Source of the DNA: Pelomyxa schiedti | Taxonomy: Eukaryota > Evosea > Pelobiontida > Pelomyxidae | Assembly (NCBI GenBank): GCA_020536535.1 | Contig: JAHLWZ010000386.1 | Coordinates: 96,308 to 160,307, forward strand | Length of the DNA stretch: 64,000 bases | Direction: 5' to 3' | Shown here: piece after piece, positions 1-12,897 of the stretch | Numbering within the stretch: the stretch's first letter is position 1 | How the letters are laid out: each line of letters starts with the position of its first letter | Notes under the pieces: model-generated | Seen by the model: the letters and a program-made list of their open reading frames with translations, nothing else | Database searches by the model: none | What the model was told of the DNA's origin: nothing | Translations under genes and position numbers: made by a program

Positions 1-7
1 AAGTTCT

Positions 8-2029
<2,022 letters not shown>

Positions 2030-2189
2030 TAAGCATAGGTCTGTTGCACGTGCGACCCAGCGATCAAAACAAAACATCAACCTTTTCTGAACTGTTGCAC
2101 TGGACAACACCACTGACTTCTGCACCTTTTTTACATAACACCCAAGGCCTTGTTTTTGAAACGGTTTTACGAGAACCTGATCCAAGAAG

Positions 2190-3318
2190 ATGACACGTTG
2201 TTGGGTTGTGGGACTTGTTGTTTGCTGCGTTGGAGTCGCGTTGTGTGGTGCTGGTTCATTCAACCCCTCAGTTGTCACAAAGCTTCTTCTCCTTAACAGG
2301 TTTTTTCGTCTGCCTGTTGTTGCCAAAAGAAAAAAAAAAACTTTCATGTATGACCTATTTTCCCCTCATCATGTTCAGGGACTACGCAGTTCTTCCAGGA
2401 TTTGTGAAACTGAACAATGGGTCTTCGTTGCCGTTCAACTTGAGCTCTGGATTTTCCATGTCTTTTGAAGTTCAGGTCGAGTCCAAGTCCAGTGCCGCCA
2501 AAATTCTGTTTGATGGTGCTGAGGTAATTTCCCACATTGATTGTAGACTACTTTCAAATGTTTTTCAACCTATTCTCTACACATAGGTTCAAGCCATTGA
2601 CCTGAACAATGGTGACAATGGGGATGACTTTCAGGCTCCAAATTCACGTGACAATAACGTCAACACACTGCGATATCTCGCTTCGAAGTCAGTGCTCAGT
2701 GAAGTGTTCTTCGATGTTGTGGACTTCACTGCCGGAACATTCCTCAACTCGTTCGTGGATGAAGATGGAATCAATGGAGGGGACCAGGTTGGCTTCATGG
2801 TCACAACTCCCGACGAATCATCCATCTACATCACAGTTACTACAGTGGGATTCTTTGACCCCTCAGTCATCAACACCCTGGTCATTTACAACCAGAATTA
2901 CAACACTCTCCCAGTGAGAGTCCACATCAACGATGCAGTGGACCCAACTGAAGTCGACCTGTATGCCACCGGCACATTGGAATTCGGGCTTTCAGTGCAT
3001 CAGGACAGTGGGAAGACCTACCTGACATGGGAGGACTACAGCAGAATTGTTGAGATGGTAGACCTCAATGATGGGTCCGCGGCTGATGACTTTGATGCAC
3101 CCAACTGTGACGAGAACAGGGACAACACTCTCGTGTACTTTGCAGGCAGGAACCTGGTTGGAATCCGCACAGACGTCGTGGCCGTGGACTTTGATTCATC
3201 AACTTACACGTTCTCCTTTGTGGACGAGGACGGCATCAATGGGGGCAACGCTGCCCACTTCGAGATTTCCCAGCAGGACTCTGCCCTCTGGGTCGCAATC
3301 ACTTTCCAAGACTCGTAG
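2190..3318 (+). CDS. Secreted protein with two tandem copies of an unrecognised domain
   Basis: Begins with a clear signal peptide (hydrophobic WVVGLVVCCVGVALCGAG) and is probably secreted or anchored in endomembranes. Three exons: 2190-2299, 2379 to about 2523, and about 2587 to the TAG at 3316-3318; the first two introns keep frame. The mature part is two similar modules of roughly 150 residues. Each carries a (V/M)DLN(N/D)G...DDF(Q/D)APN segment and an exactly repeated FVDEDGINGG loop (near 2751 and 3219). The second module also has one Cys between these motifs. The Asp/Glu-rich loops could bind calcium, but no known family is recognised and no function is claimed. The composition, all-beta look and signal peptide suggest an extracellular adhesive or coat protein; that is inference. 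Confidence 0.75.
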
Positions 3319-3319
3319 C

Positions 3320-3660
3320 TCCTTCAATAAGAACAAAATGGGAGTGTCATCTTTTAAACAAACAAAGCAACCCCAATCATGAGGGGGTGGCCACATCTCA
3401 GGAAAAAAAGCACCAAGAGACAAGAGAACAAGAAAAAAATGGTTTTGAGGTCAGACTAACTTCTGTTTCACATGGTTGTTCTGTGGTGACTTGTGGTAGT
3501 TGCTCGAAGTTGTTTGTTCTGGTGCTGCTGTATTTGTGTTGGTATCTGTTTGTGTTTGGGTTTGTGGTTGTGCCTGGGTCTGTGCTGGTTGTGTGGGGTT
3601 TGTGGGTGTGCCGCAGGGGGTTGTGTTGGTGTTGGTGTCAGTGTCGGTGTCGGTGGCCGC
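3320..3660. other. Intergenic, Thr/Asn/Gln low-complexity on the minus strand
   Basis: No gene can be defended here. On the minus strand a 104-codon frame (3451-3765) reads as Asp-Thr, Asn-Thr and Gln-Thr repeats and could be the last exon of a minus-strand gene starting near 4734, but no splice path was established. On the plus strand it is G/T-rich simple sequence. Confidence 0.4.
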
Positions 3661-3726
3661 AACTGAGTCCAATAGAACCTCCGATTGTATGCCATTCTTT
3701 GCCATCCAAAGGATCATCATAGTGCC

Positions 3727-4672
3727 GACGATAGGCGATGGAGCACAACACCATATCTGGTTCATAGGGGCGAAATTTCTTCCTCAGGAAAAGCCTCTAT
3801 GTTTGGAAAAATTTTCGCCCGGGCGAAACAACCGTTTTCCTCTATGATGTATTGTGTGGGACTTTTGCCCGGGGCGAAAGCCATGGGTGGCTCAAACAAC
3901 GTTGTTGTCTCAGGAGGTGTTATATATTTGTCGTTAACAAGCACTTTGCCCCACTCAAATCATCAACATGACCTCCGACCCAGACTGAGGAGTTTCTGAT
4001 TATGTTAGGCGAAGATTCCTTTTTCCCGTTAGGGATTGAATAACTGTCGAACTGTGCACTGTGACGTGGTGCGTTGTGACAGTTAGCCAGTGTAGAGTTG
4101 TTTGCCCCCAATACTGGTGCTGCCGGAAATGCGACAGTTGAATGAGGGAAAAAAAAGCGCTTTTTTTTTTCTGTGATCAGTCATCAGGCCCACAGTCATC
4201 TTCTCAAGGTGTCCCCAAACCAGGCGCCGCCTGACTGAGAAATGGGGTCTAGAGCACATATGTGAAAGTTCGCTGTTGTGACAGAGGGGTATGGGCGCGG
4301 GACTGATCGATGATGGCGAAAAAAAGGTAAGGTATTGTTTTTCCTCCTTCGACTGTCGCCTTTCCGGCAACACAGGTCTTGGGGGCAAACAACTCTACAC
4401 TGTCCAACGGTCACAACGCACCACGTCAGTGCACAGTCTGGTGGCCAGATTGGTTCGTCCCAAGTCCAAGTCGACTTCCTTATAAAGAAACTTATCTCTG
4501 GAATTTTGCCCAGGGCGAAATTTTTCCCTGGAATTTTGCATGAACTGTTACATCTTCGCTTGAGTGACGACCCCGATCTCGTTCCTCGTGCCGCCTTTGG
4601 TCGTGATCTCGCTCCTCGTAGCGGTCTCTGTTGTCGCCGTCTCGTGTTGTGCTCCATCGCCTATCGTCGTGT
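3727..4672. repeat. Long imperfect inverted repeat (foldback-like element)
   Basis: Two arms read as reverse complements. The outer block (about 3727-3751 against about 4648-4672) shares roughly 25 bases around ATAGGCGATGGAGCACAACA. The inner block (about 4050-4145 against about 4335-4430) is nearly continuous for about 95 bases and includes GTGCGTTGTGAC and GTGTAGAGTTGTTTGCCCCC. Between these blocks both arms carry short palindromes related to AAATTTCGCCCGGGCGAAA, but alignment there is poor. The loop is about 190 bases (4146-4334). No transposase frame is seen in it. It could be a decayed foldback transposon, a MITE-like element, or a hairpin RNA source. Confidence 0.75.
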
Positions 4673-4734
4673 TGATTGTTGTAGTTGGCGCTGCCACCGT
4701 CGTTGTATAAGTTGTTGTTGCCGTATGACGCCAT
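4552..4734 (-). CDS. Possible first exon of an Arg/Asp/Glu-rich protein (fragment)
   Basis: From an ATG at 4734 the minus strand reads a plausible N-terminus: Asn/Gly/Tyr-rich, then a charged stretch with repeated RDRYEERDHD- and RRHEERDRG-like words, ending at a possible donor (GAT then GTAACA) near 4552. Such alternating Arg/Asp/Glu tracts are common in splicing-associated proteins. Downstream exons could not be joined. This exon overlaps the right outer arm of the inverted repeat, whose left arm contains part of the same sequence reversed, so it may be a decayed gene. Low confidence. Confidence 0.25.
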
Positions 4735-4779
4735 CTACGACAATCCACTGAGTGCCGCGGTTGCTGTTGCTGCTGTTTA

Positions 4780-5335
4780 AAAAAATATAAAAAATGAATG
4801 GGTCACCTTTTTATGTTGCGGGTTTGACAGGTCCAATTTTAGCATCAGATGTGCGGGAAAAAAGAAGGGAAGGCCTTGTTTGTTTTGTTTGCCTTGGCAA
4901 CACGTGGAGGGGAATAAAAAATATAACTGCGAGTTACACTGACGCCTTATGTTAGTATGCGTAACCAGTGATAAGTCAAGCAAGACTCCAAAAAGCAGGT
5001 GGTGGGTGGTGGTCCATTCAACAAACAAACTCAATGATCTGGGAGTGACTGAAATCGGGAATTAGAGTTTGGGTTTAGGAGTCCAGAGATCCACACTACC
5101 TGAGAGAAAGCACACAGAGCACAGCAATGAAAGAATGCCAACAGTGACGAAGGAGTCCTCCAAAAAAGAGCAAGCAAGTGTGACCTGACCGACTCTCCAA
5201 TAAACAGCAATCAGCAATCTGAGAGTGAATGTCGAAATTAGAGTTCGGGTTTAGTACAAAAGAAGCAGACATAGTGGAGTCAACAAGCAAGTCTCCAAAG
5301 TGTAGTCAAGAAGAAGTACAAAAGAAGAAGTCCAA
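4780..5335. other. Non-coding stretch with a diverged direct repeat
   Basis: No coding frame of interest. Two related copies of a sequence of about 45 bases lie about 180 bases apart: about 5037-5084 and about 5217-5258. Both run ATCTG(G/A)GAGTGA, a short variable part, then AATTAGAGTT(T/C)GGGTTTAG. The flanks also share AGTCCA- and CAACAAGCAA-type words, so the duplicated unit may be longer and diverged. Origin unknown. Confidence 0.5.
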
Positions 5336-5790
5336 TCAATATTCTGTGATGATATAACAAACCCCATCCAAAACCAATACCTTCCTTTTTGATTGATTGA
5401 TTGATGCCGTGCGGAAAAAGAGAGCACCTGCTATATGCCCAACCACAAATGAAGATGTGAACTGGGCAGTGAACCCACCCCCGGTGGGCCCCAGCCGGCC
5501 TCTATGATTTCCCCCTTGAAGAATGCTCTTGGTCACAGCGCACAAAACCCATTCACCACTAATATGCTGACAATAGCACCAAAGCAACTGCTGGGTGTGT
5601 GCTGTAATGTATTTTAGGTTAGACGTTTCACCAAACACCAAAAAGCAGTCACTATGGCACAAAGGAACGAGAGACCCTGGAAAAATACAGACAGCAGAAA
5701 CACGGGTGACGACGTACGTACCATGCAAGTAGTTGTCTTTGTGCGTGGGTGACATGAAGATCTCAAGATCTCGTGTGTCGTTCGGCACCC
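5336..5790 (-). CDS. Hypothetical protein exons, unrecognised
   Basis: The minus strand keeps one open frame here. A consensus-like 45-nt intron (GTACGTACG...TTTTCCAG) sits inside it and its removal keeps the frame, which favours a real two-exon coding segment ending at the TGA at 5336. Readable parts include GDAWVPNDTRDLEIF before the intron and GNHRGRLGPTGGGFTAQF after it. No domain is recognised. The 5' end is unclear because the frame runs into a homopolymer at about 5817-5837 (A-rich in this direction, unlike introns elsewhere in the window). Low confidence. Confidence 0.3.
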
Positions 5791-5799
5791 ACGCATCAC

Positions 5800-6340
5800 C
5801 TCCCCTGATTCTTGTTTTTTTTTTTTTTTTTTTTTTTGCTTCTTGTGGCAAAGGTACTTCGGTTAGAAATTAGGGATGGCTCCTCGCCACACTTCTGTTT
5901 TATTTTGTTTTCCCACAAAAACGGCACCAAGTTGGTTACGTTTTCTGGTTGTGTGGGTGTTTGTGGCTCCCAGATCAGACATAGACCTTATCGCCCCTGT
6001 CTGCTTTTTTTTTGTTTTGTTGGGTAGGACGCAAGCCCTCCCTTTTTTGCATAATAGTAGAAAGAGAGTGTTGTCCACAATCAGATAATGACCAACACAG
6101 GGATAAAGAGAAGAAAACTTCTTTTATGTCGTTTATGGTCTAACGGAGCGTCTTAGGAAGTCTGGTGACAAGCACGAAGGAACAACCTGAGATCGGTACG
6201 CACCCCTCTAGAACCTGCTATGCCGGTATTTGATTTGAAAAAAAAAAAGTGGTGTTTGTTTCGAAAAGATTGCTGAGCCGCTATACAACGTTGGTGATTC
6301 CATATAGTGACATTCATTACTCTATGGTTTTTTGGGGTAT
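5800..6340. other. Intergenic, no gene seen
   Basis: Contains a poly-T run on the plus strand (about 5815-5837) and T-rich sequence. Short frames on both strands show no family signature. Probably the 3' flank of the LMBD2-like gene. Confidence 0.4.
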
Positions 6341-9231
6341 TCACATGTTTGTGTACTTGTTGTGGTGCATAGTGATATTCGACGACGTGACTGATGTTCT
6401 GGTTTTATCTTGTGTTGGCGGTGGTATTGGTTTTACAGGTTCCTGGATTAGAGGTGGGGGACTGTCTCTGGAAGACCTCTCAATCTTCTCTGAGATGGTG
6501 TTTGGTTGTATGACGTTCAGTGAAGGCTGTTGCGTATCATCTGACCCTCTTCGGAACCACCGGAATCGGGCTTGCGGAGCCGGATCAGTGGGTTTGAGCT
6601 CACTTGGGAGGGGCGACTCAACATGTTGTTGGTGACAGTGCGGCAGCTTAGGGGCAAGTTTTGGTTCTGGATCGGGCCTACTCGTGATGACATCCATACT
6701 GATACCCAGTTCTTCATCTTTCTGGGAATTTACAGTCAAACGAGAGATAGTTTCAGAGCATTTCATAGATTTTTCTTTGAGCACACGTTCTATAGGGAAT
6801 GAGAAGTGAAGAAAAATCTTTGAAGTTCTAACCTTCAGCAATAATATGTTCTCCTTCTTCGATTTGAGTTTCGTCGTAGTCATCATATACATAGCGCGTA
6901 AACCTTCTGCAAGGGAGGAGCCTGATAATTCTGGGGATAATATCGAAGGCAGACACCAAACACATTGGCACCAAGAGCCATGGGATGTTATTAAGAAACT
7001 TGTCACCACCAAAAAAAGGTACGTCACTCATGTAGCTCATCACCTGAAAACAAAAAAAAAAAGCATTAAGCATTGATTGGGCCTCATAAAAGCATAAGAA
7101 CCTCTTCAAATGCGGTTCCATGAAACTTAATGACATACAGAAAGTTGAAAGCAAGAGGAGGACCAAGCCTACACAAATACCTGACATAAACATTAGATTT
7201 ACTACAAAGTTACTGGAGAATTTCAACTCACGCCGCACTGAACATGATACTATTTGGACTTGAAAGTTGATTTGGTATCAACCGGAAATAATTGAAAAAT
7301 CGAAGAGAAAAGAACGCTGAGTAAGTAGCAATAACAAGGAACAAGAGAGGCCCAATTAGAATAGCCTACAGCATAATATGAAAAAAAAATTGGAATTGGA
7401 GAAAGCAGTTACAATAAGTAAAACGCTACTCTGTTTCACAACGGCAGGATGAATCAAAATGGCAAACACACTGAGAGTAGGGTCATCCCATCGAAAAGTC
7501 ACTTCACTGAAAACAACAACAAGTGATAGCAAAGCTAGAAGAAGTCCGACAAATTGCATTGTTCGCGGTTTGATATAACAGCACCATAGGTATTCTAAGG
7601 TGCATAATCATTAACTATTAACTAGATTCTCCGTGGCGTACCTATGAAAGAAAACCCACGAGGACACTTTTTGTGGAAGGTCCATCTCACTTCACTGATA
7701 GATTGGAATTAAAATGCTTGAAATGTGAAGAGTGAAGAGGTACTGTTCTGGTCTCCCTTTACTGTTGACAACATCCTCTAAGTAAAACGCGGTATCAAGT
7801 AATTTGGTGAATAATCTGAAAGATGTTAAGTAACACAGTGCCAATAGGAAGATATGGGAAGTCACGTCTGAGACTGGTTTGATAAATGCTCAGTTTCTTT
7901 CAAGTTATAGTGCAGCTTTATTACAGATGAATAGGAAATGGCACTGTCACCATCTGCAAGAGGTCTGACTTCATGGTATTCAGCAGGACACTGTGTGGTT
8001 TGGTTGTTTGATTTTTATTCTTATTATTATTTCGGGTGGCTGACCTTTTTTACGATTATGTTGATGTAATCCCTCATTGGGTCGAGTTCTTCAAGGGTTT
8101 CATCATATTTTTTTATTTGCTGAAGTTTGTTAAGTTGACCGCAGTACATCACACTTACTTGTAAAGTTTTGAGGTGTTGTTCTCTATATGTAATTGCGTC
8201 ACGGTGAAGATTAACTGCATGGAATTGACAATATCTGAGTCTCGTCTGTAATCTGCCTCTACAAACTGTGAGTTGAACAAAAAAAAAAAGTTGCAGTAAC
8301 ATGTGCATGTGTTTGTTGCGATACACCACCACACACCCACTTGCGCCAAAACTTGCGTGGAAGTAGTACTAGGCCGTAACTGAGGAGAACCAGGTAAAGA
8401 ATAAGACCATATGCATTGCTGCATGACATGGCAACACCAAACCAATTTCTATCAAAATGATTAGCAGAAAATGGGAAATACTCTTGGAAACCCGTCTGAG
8501 CTCAAAACAAGGAAAATCACTAAGAATAGTCCTAACACAGCGCCACCAATGATATAGAAAATAATGTTGTCCTTGATTGCAGTCCAAAACTTTCCCGGAA
8601 TCGAGAAATCTCCAGCAGTACTATAGGACTGCATGACGGGATATACAAACCTGCAAGTTGAAGTGAGTGTGGAGAAGCCCTAAGGAAAGGTAACCAGCAA
8701 AGTAGAAATGTAGCCCAGTATAGGATGTTCCAACATATGACTAATATATGTTTCTCGATATAAAGAAGATCGAAGCAGGGAAAGTCTTTGCTCTCCGAGC
8801 TGTTATCAATCAAGCTGGTACTAGCTGAGGTTTGGCCAGTGTAACTGATGCTGTTGAAAGAAAGACTGACACTGCTGGTGGAAAGAAGTTGGGTGCTTTG
8901 ATCTTGTACTTTCGTGGCTCCTTGAAGGGAGTTATTTTGTGCAGCCAAACATTGCTCATACGCTGTCTAGTAAAAATTTAAAAAACCATCTGTTACCATG
9001 GTACTTACACTAGAAATATCTATTGGCAGCATAACGGCAATGCTCATGGCGAGAAACCACCCAAGAAAGGTTAGAACCGATGCGTACCACGGTGTCTTTC
9101 GCCAAGAAATATACCTGTGCAAGTGTTACAGCCGCCTACATGTGCATTCGGTCATACCTTCTCAGCAAGAAAAACACGAATAAACCAACGGCACCAAGCT
9201 CAAAAAAGACTATCCACCACAAGGACATCAT
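6341..9231 (-). CDS. LMBRD2: LMBR1/LMBD2-family multi-pass membrane protein
   Basis: A polytopic membrane protein of the LMBR1 family, closest to LMBD2. The start is an ATG pair at 9226-9231 (MMSLWWIVFFELGAVG), giving an N-terminal membrane span followed by SWRKTPWYASVLTFLGW and a second span ending MLPIDISS. The family core is clear: NILYWATFLLCW, then YPVMQSYSTAGDF (near 8610-8650) and KFWTAIKDNIIFY. Further membrane segments follow, with the conserved end FNNIPWLL-type segment, then RYVYDDYDETQIEEGEHI (about 6840-6900). The last exon is a charged, Pro-rich cytoplasmic tail of about 150 residues ending at 6341. About ten short introns interrupt it. In animals LMBD2 associates with G-protein-coupled receptor signalling at the plasma membrane; a similar site here is inference. 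Confidence 0.85.
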
Positions 9232-9661
9232 CTCGCCACCTCCCAACTACAAACGCAAGATCCGGATCTTAGAGTGCCTCGTCGACACTGATGTGTTATT
9301 TTTTTTGTGGTTGTTTGCTTTGGTCCGCTTTTTTTTCCTGCAGCTGAGTTCCAAAAAAGTTCAAGAATTATACGGCAAATCACGTGTTCGTTCGAGATGT
9401 CTTCCTGCATCTCGAACCAAAAAGGACAAGGGGGAAAAATTCATGGAACGCGGAGTTGTGTTCTGCGTGAGTTTATGGAACGGGAGCCCCGGAACGTAAA
9501 ACCAGAGACCAAGGCACAAAAGGGATGATGAGGCTTCTAGTCAGAAGTGGGGTGAGGCCATTTGATACAGAGTATCTGGTATTGCGGTTGGGCATTCACC
9601 CGTTCCTTGTGCCTTGTTTGTGGAGTGTGGGTTAGGGGGGGCATGCAGTCATGCTTTATCT
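9232..9661. other. Intergenic between LMBD2-like start and PMS2 stop
   Basis: About 430 bases holding the promoter side of the LMBD2-like gene and the 3' flank of the PMS2-like gene. T-runs occur near 9299-9345. Open frames on either strand show no domain and are judged chance. Confidence 0.4.
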
Positions 9662-12600
9662 TTATGTTTCTGTGTGGGTGTGAAGGTAGGTAACACACAT
9701 GTTGAAGTTGAATAGGTGACGCATGGTGGGGCGGCCGTGAGGACAATTCCAGGGTTTTTCGAGCTCCGCGAGTCCTTGGATTAACTGGGTATGGAAAGAA
9801 ACACCTGGTTAGTGTTTTGTGAGGGAAAGGGTTGTGCATGTACCTTGACCATTTGGATGTGTGATAGTGCGTCGCCAATCATGATTGACTTGCGGCAGGC
9901 GCGTGAGGCGAACATTCTAACAATGCCGCTAAGTCGTAACCCCTTGACTACAGCGGGAGTTCCACCACTGGCACGGAGAAGAGCCACCAGTTCGTATGCG
10001 TCTTAATCGCAAATGAATTTTCCTTGTCTGGGAAGGTTATACCTTGAGCGCCAAAAGTAGTGGATCTCGAATATGGCTGACTCTTAATTTGTACTCTTCT
10101 TCCTGGTACTTCTTCTGTAGCTTTGTCAACATTCTAAATGGCAATGAAATATCCAACCAGGATTTATGAGCAAATTAAAGCCATTCTTCTTGAACACTTC
10201 CGGGTACTCCATAACTAGTATTTCATCTTCACAAGACAATTGAAGGGGAAGAGGTCTGTGAAGGTTACACACCAAAAAGTTTTGCCGGGAATTCCTTACA
10301 TTATCAGCCCCTGTGTCTTAATTTCTGTACTTTTTTGAAGCATTTCGAAATTCCAAATTTCATGTGAAGCGTGTTGGTCCACAATAAAAATGTCATCCTC
10401 TAGTCGACATATCTTGTTTCTCTGATGAATGTAATTGCTGGAAAACTTTAATTATACCACAAAGCCCTTATTGAATTGCCCAATTATCTCCATTTTCGTG
10501 AAGCTATCTTTGGTAAACACTCTCTGAAGCTCATCCTCACACGCCGAGTTGCTGTCAGCACCAAATCGCCGACTAAACTTGAGGGAGCTTCCTTTTGCTG
10601 AGTCACTTAGCAGATCACCTTTGGAACCCGGAGTCTTGGGATCACCACATGAGGCAGTTGTCGAGCATGGCTTTTCGCCGAGGGGGATTTCTTGTACACA
10701 AAGTTCCATCATATCAATGTCTAATTGGACGGCAACACGACGTGGCTCTTCAGGTGCCCACTGTAATGTACCAACTTCAGAATCGCTCAGTACAACACAG
10801 TCATTTTCATCAATGGAAGCAGTAGACTGTGTACATTGCACACTCAAAGTGGAATGAACACGTCTCCTTTTAGGATTGGGAGCTTTGGCACTGGGTTGCT
10901 TTGGAGTCAATCCGCCAGCATCGCTGTCATTATTACTGGACTCATCAGACGATCCAAAGCCGGGTGCAACAGAGCAAAGGGGAGAAGAAGGAGGGGAGGA
11001 ATCTGGGGATGTACATGGTGACAAAACTGACTTAATTAAGTGTTCTATCTGTTTTCGCCATGAGACTAGAAGAGGCAGAAAGGGTCATACCATATGTGAA
11101 GGAGAAAGGGGGTCATCTGGTGACAAAGTGGTACAAGCAGTTCCGTGAAGTGCTGTCGCAGGTGAAGATGACCGGGACGGTGGTTTCGTTATTGGAGAGG
11201 AGGGCCTAGATGGTAATTTGATTGCAAGAGGCGATTCAGAGCTGTCTTTTGTCTTTGGAAGGATTTGGGAACAAGCGGTTGAAGAGGACTGTTCCCCAAT
11301 GAGTGTGGGAGTAGGTGTGACTACTGGTAATGCATAGGTTGTAGCTGCTTCAAGTTGGAAATCAAGTTTATTTGGGCTCCATATTCCCGATTGAAGAGAT
11401 TCCTGTATGACATTGCTTAGGTGAACATATCTGGACTTTATTTAAGTTACCATTAGTTTGGTAGTAATTTCATCCTCAAAATGCAACATAACAGTGCGCT
11501 TATCAGGGGTAACATTTATATCAGAAGTACCTTACAAGAAATTTTAGAGAGTAATCTGTGTGGAAGACGGATACCTTCAGGAACTACAAAGCTGAGCACA
11601 AATGCTGGAAATCGATTTTTACATGTAGTATGGAATAACTGATTTATCGCCTTGTTCAGATGTGGAAGGTCAACGGGGCGTTTATTGATGAATATATATC
11701 TGATGGGCTATGAGATGGTCTCCACAACTTTCCCTCATTCTGAGAAGTAAATATACAATACTGTTTATCAGCGGAGGTACGACTTGCGGTGTTCATTGCT
11801 TTACTCATCAGGCCAGTCAGTCTAGCACAATGTAAGTGGGGATTTATACAGCAGAAGAGCGACTTGAAATGTTCTGTCTCTAGGGTAATGTCAACCAGAC
11901 TGCGTGTGAAATCAACACCAAACAGACTGATTAAATTCTCCCTGATCGTGGGATTACCTTCAGTGTGAAATAGATCCCCTTTATGCCTGAAAAAATAAAA
12001 CTAAAAAACGGGAATCAAATAGTACAAGCCTGCCTATCGCCCATATGTGTTAGACGCAATCTCACCCCTGTGGAGATAATTGCATATGCGTACATGACTT
12101 CCAGGACTTTAATTAATTCCTTTCTCTTCATTTTCGGGTGAGATTCCATCTCCTTGTCATCAGGTGAGTGGGGAAGTAGCAAAATAGAAATTGGTGAACC
12201 TTGACACGAACTGGAATGCCAGCAAAAATATTGGAGACGACAACAGTTGTCCCCACCTAAACATGCAATTTAGTGATTTGGCTTCGTGGTTGGAGGGAGT
12301 ACCATTCTTGCTGCAGGTTGTTGGCTTGTGAGAGCTCCCATATTGTCAAACCGAAGTAAGGTGGCTACTTCACACTCGGCTGTTCGTGTTGTAATGGTGA
12401 GAGTACCAAGAGATGCCAGTGCCGATAAAGCTTCCCCTCGGAACCCAAATGATTGCACCTAATATGTCATTGAGAAACCCCACTTAGTGAAAAAACAAGG
12501 GGTGTACTCTGGGCAGGTCATCAAAGGAGTTTATCTTCGAAGTGTAATGAGCCAATGCTAGGGTGTTGACAGTAAGGTCAGAGAATCGCACACTAAGAAA

Positions 12601-12869
12601 GCATACCAACAGTTTCAAAGTTGCTTGGGCTTAGTCCACTTCCATTATCTGAAACCTCTATCGACTTCAACCCACAATCACGCAGTGTCACTTCTGCATG
12701 AAAACATCAGCGAGAAATGGCGGCGCATCAGTGTTTTGTTACCGACACATGTAGCTCCAGCGTCCAGACTATTCTCCACCAACTCCTTCACTGCCGACGA
12801 AATCGACACCACAACCTGTTCACTGCATATACGGTGCACAGACCGGAGCTCTATGGGGTGTATCATCAA
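9662..12869 (-). CDS. PMS2: PMS2-type MutL homologue, mismatch-repair endonuclease subunit
   Basis: Partner of MLH1 in MutL-alpha; nicks the new strand during mismatch repair in the nucleus. The start at 12869 gives [18 protein letters not shown], then [15 protein letters not shown] (GHKL ATPase N-box Asn/Glu/Asp), VSDNGSGL and [14 protein letters not shown] (about 12410-12455). A disordered Ser/Pro-rich linker lies around 10450-11200. The C-terminal endonuclease site is intact: [12 protein letters not shown] (about 10330-10365) fits DQHA(X)2E(X)4[14 protein letters not shown] (about 9880-9920) and [10 protein letters not shown] (about 9720-9750) supply the remaining family motifs. The protein ends about 14 residues later at 9662. 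PMS1 of animals and MLH1 lack the DQHA endonuclease motif, so PMS2 (yeast Pms1) fits best. Its ATG is 28 bases from that of the divergent methyltransferase gene. Confidence 0.93.
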
Positions 12870-12897
12870 CCAAGATCTGGGATTTTGGATAAAACAA

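Noticed and set aside
5060-5255. GGGTTTAG words suggesting telomere-like repeats
   Set aside because: Only two isolated copies inside a longer direct repeat; no tandem array.
9080-9528. Plus-strand open frames upstream of the LMBD2-like gene
   Set aside because: They overlap its first exons in antisense or lie in T-rich sequence; no domain.
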